A stretch of 64,000 nt of DNA, taken from the NCBI GenBank assembly GCA_002099365.1, contig MSED01000005.1, positions 2,108,001 through 2,172,000 of the forward strand, written 5' to 3'. The DNA comes from Phialophora verrucosa. Lineage: Eukaryota > Ascomycota > Eurotiomycetes > Chaetothyriales > Herpotrichiellaceae. The first letter of the stretch is position 1. Each line of letters starts with the position of its first letter. Made by a program: the position numbers and the translations under genes. Positions 9,813 through 22,186 of the stretch are shown one piece after another. The notes beneath the pieces were generated by a model. That model did not search any database. It was not told the origin of the DNA and saw only the letters and a list, made by a program, of their open reading frames with translations.

Positions 9813-12533
9813 TCAACTGCCATAGTCCACCCGGTCTTGAGGTTGAGCACCAAGAACCCAACCCAACCCGCTTCCCACCATATTGGCCACCATGTCTCGC
9901 TTCCGTAGCCTTCTACCGTCGTCCGAAGTTGGAGAGCTGGCCTGCTCTCGTTGTGTGTCTTGTGAGTTGGCCATTCCGGAGCCAATTTTGAGATCTCGCA
10001 ACCCGTTCGACCCAAGTGGAAAAGCAGCACTTTTTCTTAAGGCTGAGGCAGCGCCTCTAGCGACATCGAATAGACCCAAAGGTGCCTCTTCCTCATAAGA
10101 AGGGCCGGATCCTGTTGGCACACTCCGCCGTGCTATCACACGCTTTGTCTCAGCTACATCTGCTTCACGATCTTCAACACCAAATGCTCCTGGGAGCGAT
10201 GCGTCGGCTTTTGCGTCAAACGCTCGCTCTTCCTCCACAGCTTGTGTCTTTAGTGCGTCAAGCTCTTCTTCATAACGGCGCCAAGTTGCAAGGATGCCAG
10301 AAAGTGCTTCTCCAGACGGTGCCAGCATTAAGGCGCGCGAAAGGAGTTCCATTCGCTGTGCTAGATTATCAATGCGAGCACTCAAACTTTTTGGTGATGC
10401 ACTAGGACGATATTTACCGGCTGCATACGCTGCACGCCATGATGTGTCATCGATAGACCCAGAGGCCGCAGATTGCTCCGCTGAGGTGTGCAAACGTGTT
10501 GTAATATAGGCATACGCGGTGTCGAAGTCATTCGTAGCAAGAGCTGCCATGATTGCTGCATATGTGACCCTTTGTTCAGCGAGGAGAATGCGAAGCTCAA
10601 GAGGCTCAGAATCGTCTGCCATATTTTCCCGGTGTGACAAGTGAGCGCGAACGAGGCTGCGCGCTATCTCCAAAAGGTCATCTAGCTTGGTGTAAGCTCT
10701 TGCATCTTGTTCCAGAACTTTCTCCAGGAGCGTCAATGGATCTTTCTGCACACGTATAGCGACAGGCTTGAAGGGGACACCGTGTTGTAGGGTTAGCTGG
10801 TAGAACGAGAGGCTGTGGGTGGCTTTAATGAGATATTCAATGCTGGACAGAGTTGACGATAGAGGAAAGTTAGGTCGAAACACTTTCAGAATCTCATTTG
10901 CACGTTTCATGCCACCGCGGTCTCTGTTGCCGTTGCTGGCATTGTCATAAGCTTCGTAGATTGCTGCAACTACACGACCTTCGACTTCGGAAGAGGACAA
11001 TGGCGGAGAAGCGCTTGCAAGATAGATCTCTTGAACAAAGCTGTATTGAGAGGCCTTCAGCAGAGCGTCAAGGAGTTGTGTCTCCACGTAATTGAGAGAT
11101 AGCCGTGACAGAAAAGCTGAGCGCTCAGAGCCCACAGTCTGCTGTTGCGTAGACCAAGAATGAAGATACAGTATCTGCTGCCGTACAGACCGCCAGTCGA
11201 TCGTCCTTCGGGTCTGAAGGGGAATATGTTGAAGCAGTCGGCGAAGTTCATCTTTATGGCGACGTTCCGAACCAAAAACACAAATGCGTGCCAGATCGCC
11301 TATTGTCCATGCCAATCCATAGCCTGATAAGATTTTTGCGGTGGCTAGAAGTCCAGCTAATAGTTGAACCGAAAGTTCCGACGGCCGCGTGAATCCGTTG
11401 CTCTGTTTTGGGAGCGCATTGAATAGCAAGTCTGTCTCATTGAGCCCTTTTGTAGCGTTCTCGGGTAGTGCGATCTCTGGCTCAGCCTGTGAAAGGTCGA
11501 TTTGATGGAGCCCAACAAGTCCTGCGGCTTTGCCGAGTACTTGTCCGCTGATTGCGTGAGCGTCGGTCGACGCATCCGGGCATCCATAGATCATAGCTAA
11601 ACCGGTCTGCGCATAGCGAGCATCCTCGCCTGCGGATTGTGGGCTCCTAACAGGACCACTCCACTCCACGTAGGCCTTCGCTGCGACATTGAACGTATTC
11701 ATGCTCAAGGAAATCAGCCAATCGTACACTGGCTCCCACGATGTCTCCTCAACTGCATCATTATCTGGTTGAGATTCCATTCTTCTCCTCTTCGCCCGAT
11801 TTGCTCCACGGACCCACGGAGATACCACCTGCTCGAGATCTCGGGCTAGAACAGAAGGATTGTGCTGTCTTTCAGCATATTGTAGAAGTGCGCTTATGCC
11901 CCCAGCTCCAGAGAGGTTCTCGATACTCTCCAAGTTAACCACGTCGTAGGCTTCAGGGTAATAATCGTTTTGCAATCGTAGCAACGGGACAAGGTATGTT
12001 TCGTACCACAGTCGCAAATCGGCGTCGTCTTCGATGAATTGCTCCACAAATTCCGCTGGTGGCTGGATAGCTCCATCGAGCTGCTCCAGATTCTTTGCCC
12101 ATTCAATGATGAAGTTCGCCAGGTCGCTCTGAGTATGGATAGATGTGTGCTCAGGTATCGAACGCAGGTTTAGAATACGACATCGACGTAACGCCTCGCT
12201 TCGTGACAGGCTAGATATTGACGGGTCGAGACTCGGGTTCTCTAGGGTCTCTGGGGTCTCTGAGGGCTCTCTAAGCGACTTCAAGAATTCCACAATAGGT
12301 GAATGTTCGGAGGTGTCGGTAGGGTAGAAGGAGAGTAACAGTCGATATGGTAACCCATGGGACAGCACATGAGGGCGCCATTTGACAAGTTTAAGTAATG
12401 TGTCCAAGTCGCCTTCGGAAGTTGCTTGGACAGCATGAAGGACAATGTGGGCTTCGGATGGCTCCCCTAAGCTCTTCATAATCGGAATTTTGCATGCATA
12501 TCGCGACTCAGATCCAGCTTGCGCAACAATCAT
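9813..12533 (-). CDS. sec39: Sec39-domain protein, Dsl1 tethering complex subunit
   Basis: Single-exon 906-residue protein, of typical length for filamentous fungal Sec39. Sec39 belongs to the Dsl1 complex on the ER, which tethers Golgi-derived COPI vesicles (established). Family features are AHIVLHAVQATSEGDL near the N-terminus, RPHVLSHGLPYRLLLSFYP, the helical mid-region with DPLTLLEKVLEQDARAY and TKLDDLLEIARSLV, and the tail LGLFDVARGAASALRKSA. It ends with MVANMVGSGLGWVLGAQP. The ATG at 12533 is used; a second at 12479 (MKSLGEPSEAH), nearer the conserved start, is equally plausible. It is divergent from the complex I subunit gene about 200 bases away. Confidence 0.85.
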   Translation of the reverse strand: MIVAQAGSESRYACKIPIMKSLGEPSEAHIVLHAVQATSEGDLDTLLKLVKWRPHVLSHGLPYRLLLSFYPTDTSEHSPIVEFLKSLREPSETPETLENPSLDPSISSLSRSEALRRCRILNLRSIPEHTSIHTQSDLANFIIEWAKNLEQLDGAIQPPAEFVEQFIEDDADLRLWYETYLVPLLRLQNDYYPEAYDVVNLESIENLSGAGGISALLQYAERQHNPSVLARDLEQVVSPWVRGANRAKRRRMESQPDNDAVEETSWEPVYDWLISLSMNTFNVAAKAYVEWSGPVRSPQSAGEDARYAQTGLAMIYGCPDASTDAHAISGQVLGKAAGLVGLHQIDLSQAEPEIALPENATKGLNETDLLFNALPKQSNGFTRPSELSVQLLAGLLATAKILSGYGLAWTIGDLARICVFGSERRHKDELRRLLQHIPLQTRRTIDWRSVRQQILYLHSWSTQQQTVGSERSAFLSRLSLNYVETQLLDALLKASQYSFVQEIYLASASPPLSSSEVEGRVVAAIYEAYDNASNGNRDRGGMKRANEILKVFRPNFPLSSTLSSIEYLIKATHSLSFYQLTLQHGVPFKPVAIRVQKDPLTLLEKVLEQDARAYTKLDDLLEIARSLVRAHLSHRENMADDSEPLELRILLAEQRVTYAAIMAALATNDFDTAYAYITTRLHTSAEQSAASGSIDDTSWRAAYAAGKYRPSASPKSLSARIDNLAQRMELLSRALMLAPSGEALSGILATWRRYEEELDALKTQAVEEERAFDAKADASLPGAFGVEDREADVAETKRVIARRSVPTGSGPSYEEEAPLGLFDVARGAASALRKSAAFPLGSNGLRDLKIGSGMANSQDTQREQASSPTSDDGRRLRKRDMVANMVGSGLGWVLGAQPQDRVDYGS

Positions 12534-12740
12534 GTATAGACAGCGTGGAAGGAACTAAATGCGTCACACCAATGTCGGGACAACCTCGGGTGAGCCTCGT
12601 CTGCGGTGGCCGGGCGTGACTTGAAGCTCCAACACCACTCACTCGCTCCTCGGTCAAACACCTGAACTGCACTATTTGCACCCCATATAACACCTGCGCT
12701 CTTTTATGGGAAGTGTCTGAGGATCCTCAATCACCCAAAG
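12534..12740. promoter_or_regulatory. shared divergent promoter of sec39 and the NDUFS5-type gene
   Basis: Only 207 bases separate the two opposite starts, so both genes must take their core promoters from this stretch. No specific factor site is claimed. Confidence 0.5.
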
Positions 12741-13222
12741 ATGGCGTCTGGCTACGGTTTAACCGGAGGTGAGTGCAGTTCTGCCGCATGTTCGCAATTT
12801 CCTCCTCTGATCACCCACTCCCAACCTCAGTCGAAGCTTGATGCTAATGGAGTTTTCGTCTGTAGGAGTCTCCCGGTGCTTTCCTTTCTGGCAAGAGTAC
12901 ATGTCTTGCTACGTCATCAATCAGAACGATCCTGAAGCCAGAGCCAAAGGAGTCTGCGCCCCGCGGCTGGAGGATTACTACGAATGCCTACATCACAGAA
13001 AAGAGGTAGGTCCTGCTTGCAGATGGAAGAATGGTGCTTGGAGTCTAATGATATGACCAGTTTGCAAGGACGGTAGCGATACAGAAGGCACTACAAAAGG
13101 CCGAGGCAGCAAGTCCTCGTGAGAATGCCCCCAAGTTGGGTCAGATACGAAGCCTTGGTCTGATAGGCAAGGAGGAGGACTCGAAAAATTTCCTGGGAAC
13201 AACACCTGGAACTTATTCATGA
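12741..13222 (+). CDS. mitochondrial complex I accessory subunit, NDUFS5 (15 kDa) type
   Basis: Three exons with correct phases: 12741-12768, 12866-13005 and 13061-13222. Introns begin GTGAGT and GTAGGT. The protein starts MASGYGLTGGVSRCFPFWQE. It carries the twin CX9C pair of intermembrane-space proteins: C-FPFWQEYMS-C and C-APRLEDYYE-C, followed by LHHRKEFARTVAIQ. Such proteins are imported and oxidised through the Mia40 pathway (established). NDUFS5-type subunits sit in the proximal membrane arm of NADH:ubiquinone oxidoreductase. Length about 109 residues, as usual. Confidence 0.9.
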
Positions 13223-14312
13223 GAGAAATAGGAACAGTCATCAGCCGTCCAGGCAACTACGATTCCGAGACGATGTGGACGGGTGCGTCGACTGTACATA
13301 TCACAGAAGCCCAGAAAAAGCTCAGCCTTCTACGGAAACTGTACCAAGCCTGGCCGATCAACGATTTTTGGCAGCCATCTTCAAGTCCGCCTGATATGTT
13401 CGAGCTGCAAACAAGCAATGTCTGCTAGGTCATGGAAGCACGGACTATCAGCACAAATTCCAATGTAGCACACTCGTGTCAGTAAGGCCGGGTCCCGTCA
13501 GCTGCTCGAGTTGCTTTTGAATCCATATTCGTTTCGAGAATGACAGCCCGGAAATCACGAGCAGTTCCTGATTCATGATGGCCAGTATTTGACGTTCGCC
13601 GCGTTCAGAGTTGATGCTGGAAAGCTCTTACCGAGGATGGTGTCTCCGGCACCTGCGTAAGGAGATCGACCAGGTCATTCTTTCACATGTTCACCCCGTA
13701 AAGATCAGAGGGGGGGAAACTGCGATTTTTCTTCTCACCAGTGTTCGGCTAACAGTACGCTCACGAGTGATCGAATGGCTCACAGATGAAGGTAAAGCAC
13801 AGATGAGAAGTGCCAAGCGCAGGCATGGGAAGGGCTTCAGCGCCCAATTGGGCGTTAGCGCAGCCTAAGTGGTCAAGGTGGACACTGGGAAGGAGCAATC
13901 AGAGGCCAGGGGCTGATGCAGGCTGCACGGCAAGCGAGGATTTAAATGCCATTCCAGACCCTCTTAAGCCCACGCTGCGCCCCCGATTCCAACTCTCTGA
14001 TCTGCCAGTCCCCTTCTCGGACCAAGTGCAAGGCTCTGCTCGCACCTCTTTGTCACAGACACTTCATTTTCAGTACTGAAAGAATTCACCGCACCAACGC
14101 GTCACAGCTCAATCACTACAAGAGTGGCGCACACTTTTTTTTAGATCACCTTTAATCATCATCTTCATTTCACACCCTCTTCCATCCTCACAAAAGGCTC
14201 TTGGCATCAAGGGATTGTGGCAGGTTTTGCAATTGATGGCGTCTAGGTCGCGACCTGGCAGGAGTGTGGTTGAAAAGACGAAAGTTCGTGACGAATTCCT
14301 CAAATAATAATA
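13223..14312. other. intergenic, about 1.1 kb
   Basis: Covers the 3' side of the NDUFS5-type gene and the Mot1 promoter. No supported gene. A TTTTTTTT run and short A/T-rich patches occur at 14130-14310. Confidence 0.4.
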
Positions 14313-17300
14313 ATGGTCGCCGGGACTTCAAGGTTTGAAACACTCGACCCGATTACCTGCCAAGCCGAGCTAACTGTTTCGGCATAGACTCGATCGGCTG
14401 GTCACGTGAGTGCGACACAGCATTTCCGTTCGCTTGCAATGCTAGGCGACGTTTGCTCTTGAACTAACTGGGGTTACAGTTTGCTGGACAAGGGCAGCAC
14501 TCAGCTCATTCGGAATACCGCTGCACAGCAGCTTGCAGATGTTCAGAAACAGAATCCGGACAATCTCTTTGCACTACTTGGCCGAGTCCTTCCATACTTG
14601 CAGTCGAAATCATGGGACACCCGCACCGCAGCAGCAAAGGCTATAGGCGCTATCGTTGAGAACGCCGAAAGGTTCGACCCCAACGCAGACGATGCGGATA
14701 CCAAGTTCGAGCAGCCTGCTAAGGTCGAAGATGGACCTCTGGAAGCGGAGGATCTGCTTCAGCTCAGCACCCTCGACATTAAACTGATTCTCAATCATGG
14801 TAAAAAGCTCCTGGGTAGTGCCGGCAAGGAATATGAATACTCTATGGCCGGAATGACAGCGGCTCAACGTCTTGCCCATCAGAAGCAGAGTCTCACCGCG
14901 CGACTGGGTCTTGGCGGTGAGTACATTGAGGAGGATCTAGTCAACGAGCACGACTTTGCCAACAATTCGCAACACAAGCTTGCCACCACCCCCGGGCTGC
15001 CACGCGTCGATACTAAGACGTCTATAAAGCGGAATGATACTCTGGCTTCTCCATCTCCATACAGTGCAGTCTCCCCTCCAGAAAGCAACGGCCATGCCCT
15101 GGCTGACGAGGCTGGACTCAGCAAAAGACAATTGAATCAGCTCAAGCGTAAAAACAAATCAGCCGCCAAGACCGGGGCCAGCAAAATGCGGGTGGTCGAT
15201 CTGTCTGGACGTCGTCCTTCCGAACCTGGCCAGACTCCGGTCACAGCGACTCCTCATCCCGTTAAGCTCAATGGTCACGAGGACGCCAATGGAGATGAGC
15301 AGCCCGATTACTTCTCCATCAAACGGGAGGACTCTGACGACAACACCGCGCTGATTACCGAGTTCAAAGGCGAAGCCGTCCCAGAGAAGCCGCTCATTCA
15401 GCCCGATGAAGACCACGCCCATGACTGGCCTTTTGACGTCATGTGTGATTTTCTGTCAAACGATCTCTTCGATCCAACCTGGGAAGTTCGACATGGAGCT
15501 GCCATGGGTCTACGAGAAGTCCTTCGTGTGCACGGACGTGGTGCGGGTCGACGATATGGGAGATCTAGGGCGGAAAATGATCTCGCGAACCGGCGATGGC
15601 TTGACGACATGGCTTGCAGACTGCTCTCGGTCCTGATGCTAGACCGTTTTGGAGATTACGTTTCCGATACAGTGGTAGCCCCAATCCGCGAATCAATCGG
15701 CCAGACCCTTGGGGCTTTGCTAAGCCAATTGCCTGACGACATAGCCATCTCAGTCTACAATTATTTGCAAGAGATGGTTAACCAGCGGAACACAGGTTTG
15801 AAGCAACCAATCTGGGAAGTATGTCATGGGGGGATGATTGGCCTACGCTATTTCGTTGCCGTTCGAAAGGTTATCCTCCTGAGCCACAACAGCTTGCTTG
15901 ATGGTGTCGTCGAAGCCGTCGTACAGGGACTTGCTCATCCTGACGACGACGTCAAATCAGTAAGCGCGGCGACACTGGTGCCGATCGCCCAAGAACTAAC
16001 CACTATGCGCCCCAATGCCTTGGGTCGGCTCATCAGCGTGGTATGGGATTGTCTGCTGGATATGCAGGACGATCTGAGTGCCAGTACCGGCGCGATCATG
16101 GACCTGCTTGCAACTCTCTGTTCACATAAAGAGATCATTGAAGCAATGCGTATCAATGCCGCTGAAGATCCGGACCAGACCTTCGAGAAACTTGTTCCAC
16201 GCCTTTACCCATTTTTGAGACATACCATTACCAGTGTCCGAATGGCGGTCCTGAAGGCGTTGGAGACCTTCCTGAATCTGTCAGATGTAAGCAACTCCAC
16301 GTGGCTGGGCGGACTTGTGGTACGCTTAATATTCCAGAACATGCTATTCGAGCGCAACGAAGGTGTTCTGTGGAAGTCCTTCGAGGTTTGGCAAGCTCTA
16401 GTCTCATCAATGGAGCGTCATGGATTCTCAACATTTGGTCCTAGCTTGGAGCCGCACATCTCTCCAATGGTCCTCGCGACTGTCCAGCCTATCGGCCAAA
16501 TCCGAAGCCCTATACCTTTGGACACGTCGCTTCTGATCAAGCCAAACGGCACACCCATGGCCCCTATCTCAACAAAGCATAGACAAAGTCCCGAATCTGA
16601 CTCGCAAGCCAAGAAACGGCGGAAAGTCGAAAAGCCAGAGCCTAAGGAGCGACTATCTCACAACACTGACGGCCATATCCTACACGGTGAGGTAGACCTG
16701 GTCGGGTTCGAGGTCATGCTAAGGACAAGGATCGTCTGTGCACGGGCCTTGGGCTTGCTACTTAGCAAACAGGGGGCATCTGCTATTAACACTTATTGGG
16801 GCCATCTTATTCCAGTAATCGACTCCACTCATTCGAGTTCGAGGTTATTTGCCGGCATGGTCCTGGAAGAACTCGCACATAACCAATCCACGAAGCCCGC
16901 AAGCACAGCGGAGTTTGTCTCCAAACTACAACATGCTGTCGAGGACGACGGCAGCAGCTGGTATGCGGACATCGTGTCCTCCCTGCAGGCTGCTCGAGGT
17001 CAGTGCCAGTCTCTGGTAAGCGCCTTCCAAAATCAAGCACATGTCGCTCGGGATAGGCTACCAGCGATAGCTGTCGTCTGCCAGGGTGATAGCGGTGCCG
17101 GTCCCAAGGCCTTCTCATTAGCGGATGCGGAGAGAATTGTGACGACAGATTTCGATCGTCTCCTGAAGAGTTTGACCCCAGCCCAGCGGGTGTCTGGGAC
17201 TCAATATCTTAATGACGCTCGCGCAAATGCGAAGAGCGCTGTGGACGAGGCTAAGAAGGTGAAAGAAGCCCGCGACATCGCCGTCAAGGCTACAGTTGCG

Positions 17301-20123
17301 TCTGTGCTTGTCCGGCTGGGTGAGGTGCCCAAGAAACCCGGTCAGGTGATCAAATGCATCATGGACAGCATCAAATCAGAGGCGTTTGAGGAACTCCAAG
17401 CCCGATCCGCATCGGCGGTGGCAGGGTTGATCGACTTTTACACGAACAGCCCCAAGCGCGGCCCAGTGGACAAATTAGTGTCGAACTTGGTCAAATTCAC
17501 CTGCATCGATACATCGGAGACACCGGAGTTCACCCCCCACGCTGCTTTCGAAGACATTGTATTGTCGTTGAGGAAAGAAGAGGATAGGAAGGATCACCCG
17601 GACGCGGCTCGATTTGAACAGGAGGCGAAAGAAGCCCGAATCATGCGGCGGGGGGCCAAACGAGCTCTCGACGAGATGGCGCAAGCTTATGGTGCTGACC
17701 TTTTCAACAAGCTGCCTGTCCTGCGTTCCCTTATCGAGAATCCCATTCGTGAATTGATCGAGCCATCCGATCCAGCTACTTTGCAAGTCGATGACGAACA
17801 AGGTCAGGCACTAGTTGACGCGCTCTCAGTTTTACGTACTCTTACGCCCGCTCTTCACCCCTCGCTCCACGCCTGGGTCTTGTCGCTAAGTGCACTCACT
17901 GGCAAAGCAATGAGGAGCAGGCTGTCTGTGATCAGGTACAGCGCCGCCAAATGCTTTGCCACGATATGCAGCGTCATATCTATTGAAGGCATGACGAAGA
18001 TGGTACAGGACGTCCTGCCTAACATCAGCAATCCACTTGATTTGAGAGATCGACAAGGTATCACGGAATGCGTTTATCATCTCATTCAAGCAATGGGTGA
18101 CAAGATCTTGCCGTACGTCATCTTCCTGATCGTACCTGTTCTTGGCCGAATGAGCGACGCAAACAACGATATTCGCCTGCTTGCTACAACATCATTCGCT
18201 ACGCTGGTCAAGCTGGTGCCTCTAGAAGCAGGTATACCCGATCCGCCAGGAATGCCCGATGCGCTGCTTCAAGGACGCGAAAGAGAACGCAAATTTATGG
18301 CGCAAATGCTTGATCCGAAAAAGGTCGAGCCTTTCCAGATCCCTGTGGCCATCAAAGCAGAACTGCGGTCGTACCAGCAAGACGGAGTGAACTGGCTGGC
18401 CTTCCTCAACAGATACAACCTCCACGGCGTCCTTTGTGACGACATGGGACTAGGGAAGACTCTTCAGACGCTTTGCATCGTCGCCAGCGATCACCACATG
18501 CGGGCGGAGGAGTACGCCAAGACTCAAGCTCCAGAGATGAGGCGTTTGCCATCTCTCATTGTTTGCCCCCCAACACTATCCGGTCATTGGCAGCAGGAGA
18601 TCAAGCAGTATGCTCCGTTTTTGAGCTGCGTGGCTTATGTCGGGCCGCCTACGGAGCGAAACAACCGCCGCTCCCAACTGGACAAGGCAGATGTTGTGAT
18701 CACATCCTACGATGTGTGCCGAAACGACAACGACATTCTCAGCGCCATGACCTGGAACTATTGCGTTCTTGACGAAGGCCATCTAATCAAGAATCCGAAA
18801 GCCAAAATCACTCAAGCGGTCAAGAAGATCGTTAGCAACCACAGACTGATTCTTTCCGGCACACCAATCCAAAACAACGTCCTCGAGCTTTGGTCCCTAT
18901 TCGACTTCCTCATGCCGGGATTCCTCGGCACGGAGAAGGTTTTCCAGGACCGATTCGCGAAGCCGATCGCTGCGAGCCGGAACGCAAAGTCTTCTTCCAA
19001 GGAACAAGAGACAGGAGCTCTAGCTGTCGAGGCACTTCACAAGCAAGTACTCCCATTCTTGCTCCGACGGCTGAAGGAGGAGGTGTTGAATGACTTACCT
19101 CCCAAGATCCTTCAGAACTATTACTGTGACCTCAGCGATCTGCAGAAGCGGCTGTTCGAGGACTTTTTCAGAAAGGAGAAGAAGACAGTGGAGAACAGTG
19201 TGGGCTCGGGTGATCGAGAGGCCAAGCAACACATCTTCCAGGCTCTGCAATATATGCGGAAGCTCTGCAATTCCCCGGCACTCGTCGTCAAAGAAGGAAA
19301 CAAACAGTATGATGCTATCCAGAAGCAGCTTGCCGCGTCGAAGTCTAATCTGCGAGATATCGCTCATGCGCCCAAGCTGGGCGCACTGCGGGACTTGCTG
19401 GTGGACTGCGGCATTGGCGTCTCGAATGAGTCGAATGAGATGTCGGCGTCGAACTACGTGTCCCAGCACCGCGCACTGATTTTCTGTCAGATGAAAGAAA
19501 TGCTGGACATGGTGCAGACTGAGGTCCTCGGCAAACTTCTGCCCTCTGTCCAATTTCTGCGACTTGATGGGAGCGTGGAGGCCACCAAGCGGCAGAACAT
19601 CGTCAACCAATTCAACAACGACCCCAGCTATGACTGTCTTCTCTTGACCACTAGCGTTGGTGGTCTCGGCTTGAACCTTACGGGTGCCGATACGGTCATA
19701 TTCGTCGAACATGATTGGAACCCGCAGAAAGATATCCAAGCCATGGACCGAGCTCATCGGATCGGCCAGAAGAAGGTTGTCAATGTGTACCGTCTCATCA
19801 CTCGCGGCACCTTGGAGGAGAAGATTCTGAGCCTCCAGAGGTTCAAGATCGACGTGGCATCCACGGTGGTCAACCAGCAGAATGCAGGCTTAGGCAGTAT
19901 GGAAACTGACCAAATCCTCGATCTGTTCAATCTGGGAGAGACCTCGGAGACTGGCGGTGACAGCGGGGCCACAAGGGACGAGGACATGGTTGATCTCGAG
20001 ACCGGTGAAGTCAAGAAGAAGGGAGAAAAGGGCTGGCTGGACGATGTCGGCGAGCTATGGGACGAGCGGCAGTACGAGGAAGAGTTCAACCTGGACTCGT
20101 TCGTGCAGAACCTGCAAAAATAG
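14313..20123 (+). CDS. mot1: Mot1, TBP-associated Swi2/Snf2 ATPase
   Basis: Removes TATA-binding protein from DNA using ATP (established for Mot1/BTAF1). Exons are 14313-14332, 14388-14405 (18 bases) and 14480-20123. The joined start reads MVAGTSRLDRLVTLLDKGST, matching the family N-terminus, and the total is 1893 residues. The N-terminal two thirds are HEAT-type helical repeats that hold TBP, with a nuclear-signal-like KKRRKVEK after a linker. The C-terminal ATPase has DDMGLGKTLQT (Walker A), DEGH (the Mot1-type DEAH box), SGTPIQNNVLELWSLFDFLMPG, and the second lobe LLLTTSVGGLGLNLTGADTVIF with MDRAHRIGQ. All key residues are present, so it should be active. Confidence 0.96.
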
Positions 20124-22186
20124 AGCTGGGCAGGATTGAGTGCTAATTTTGACGCGTTATGATTGACTTGGTCATGGGGAGGTTCCCTTGCGCAAACTCG
20201 TCCCGGGAAGACTGCGACGGCTATCGAGGCCCCGTTATTGGTATTGTTGGCAGGCGGGTGACTCACAGCAATTGGGTGCTGGAGGCTTACCGACGGGAGG
20301 AAGAACCTAGAACAATGGAATACCACGTGCTGCAACACAAAAAGTAACATGCCTTATGCTCAAGATTGTGGCTAAGTCACAGGCTACTGGTGTTCTGGCG
20401 TTCGCGATGTGGCCCAGCCATGATACGTGGAATTGGAAGCAGGTGTCTTCCATTTCTGTGCGGGACGCACGATCCTCCGCTTTCTGCGAGAGACAACGCC
20501 GGAGAAACATTACCTTCGGAGGAAGGAACGACAGCTGACATGTTTCAATTTCCTGGTACTCCGTAGCTGTTCAAGCAACACCGTGGCAGGCTGGGCAAGG
20601 TGCCGAAAACAGACTCAGCATCTGGAATAATCACTCCGGAAAGAAAAGCCACTTCCCGCTTACTCAATCGCAACCAGATCAAGTCAGGTACGGGAGTACC
20701 ACGACGTAGCTTCAATTTAGCAACGTTCCAATCTCGGCGACTCATCCAGCAGCCTGAAGCCCTGGGGAAGTGTGCTGCGGAACGAGCGTGTCGCAGCCTC
20801 GTCCTTCAAGATGCCTGGCCTGAACAACGGCGACTATCACGCGTTGTCTCCGTTGGATCATTAAGGTCTGCGGATAGCAGATCAGGCAGGTGATGACCTG
20901 AAAACGTGCTCGCAAGGAGATCCCGGGTGAGAACCGGTTGGTAGCCTCAGTCGATCAGGCGGGATGGGGTGCGATGAGTGAATGCGAGGTCGTGGTCGGT
21001 GCTTCTGTGGCATCCCTGGTGCTTACGAGTAGTGTATCAGTCGCGCAGGGCGTTGCGTTCAAAGGAGGCTCAAGAACCGAGAGTGTAGCCCGCCACAGAA
21101 GGAGACACCATAAGGTGCTGTGTCCTGTGTAGACGGTACCTTTGGCCCGCAGCGGCGGCACGTGTGGGATCACACTCTACCATTCCGTACTGGGTAATAC
21201 TGTGTTGAATGTCCTGCACATCATCTGGAAAAGCGATAGAATACGACACAGCACCGTGCCTGGGCAACAGATCACAAATGGCAAGTGTCACAGAGGTTCC
21301 TTGGCCGGCTTCCTCGTATCTGCGGTCAGCACAGCCCAGCGCAGGCCAGCATTGGTGGGCATCGGATCGATAACTTGCCGGGGATTTGGGCTGGCCAATA
21401 GCTATACATAAACATGACGCCAGCCTTTCCCCTTGTGGCTAGCGCTGGCCACAGTAAAAGGCTTATCAACTTGGATACGAAAATAGAAAAATCTTTGCCG
21501 ACTCGCTTCTCTCACCTTCCCGTCATCGCCTCATCGCCTCGCTGGCCGACACCAAAACCCGCCTCCACAACCTCTGGTCGACATCCCCGCCACACACCGA
21601 TGATGACTTAGTCACCGTCTTCCTCTTTTGCATACTCGTGCTCGGTGCAGTCCACCCAGGTGACGTGCCAAAAATGTGAGCACTAAGCCGCTTGCAGGCA
21701 TGTCAAATGCGCAAGACCAGCATTACCCTGAACCGAGAATAATGCGCAGCGACAGCTTTTCTCTTGCTCGACCACTTGCCGACCGCTATGCTGGTTACGG
21801 CATTATGCTCTTGCCCGTCCTTGATTCCAGAATCCCTGCGACACTCCACAGTAAGCAGCCGTCGCCAGGTACACACACGGTGAGGAGGACAGATTCCATA
21901 CGGGCGCATCACAACCACCAAGCCTTGCAGTGTACACATACGAGTACATATATGCCTCTATCCCTTCCCCTTCCTCACAGTTCATTCTCTCATTCACAAC
22001 ACACACAAGCAAACCAAACCAGTCTTTCTTTTCCTTATTTTATTTCCTACTTCTTCTTTCTTTACCTGTTATCACACGCTCTTTAGCAAAACAGCTACAG
22101 CAAACCAACCAACTACTACTTACTACTACTACACTAGTTCTAATCCAACAATCCTTTTTTTTCCCCCACAAACCAAACCAATCAGA
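20124..22186. other. intergenic, about 2 kb, with long pyrimidine-rich leader of the cupin gene
   Basis: No gene is supported. The last 250 bases (about 21950-22186) are strongly C/T and CA rich, with CACACACAAGC-like and TTTCTTTTCC runs and a T8/C5 stretch just before the cupin ATG. This is the typical core promoter/leader of strongly expressed fungal genes. The rest (20124-21400) shows only short overlapping open frames. Confidence 0.5.

Noticed and set aside
14130..14310. Possible extra upstream Mot1 exon
   Set aside because: The ATG at 14313 already gives the family N-terminus, so no further exon is needed.
19095..19757. 220-codon minus-strand open frame
   Set aside because: Antisense to the conserved Mot1 ATPase domain; no family features.
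20855..20863. GGATCATTA, as at the 3' end of fungal 18S rRNA
   Set aside because: Only nine bases; flanks do not match the rest of the rRNA end or ITS1.
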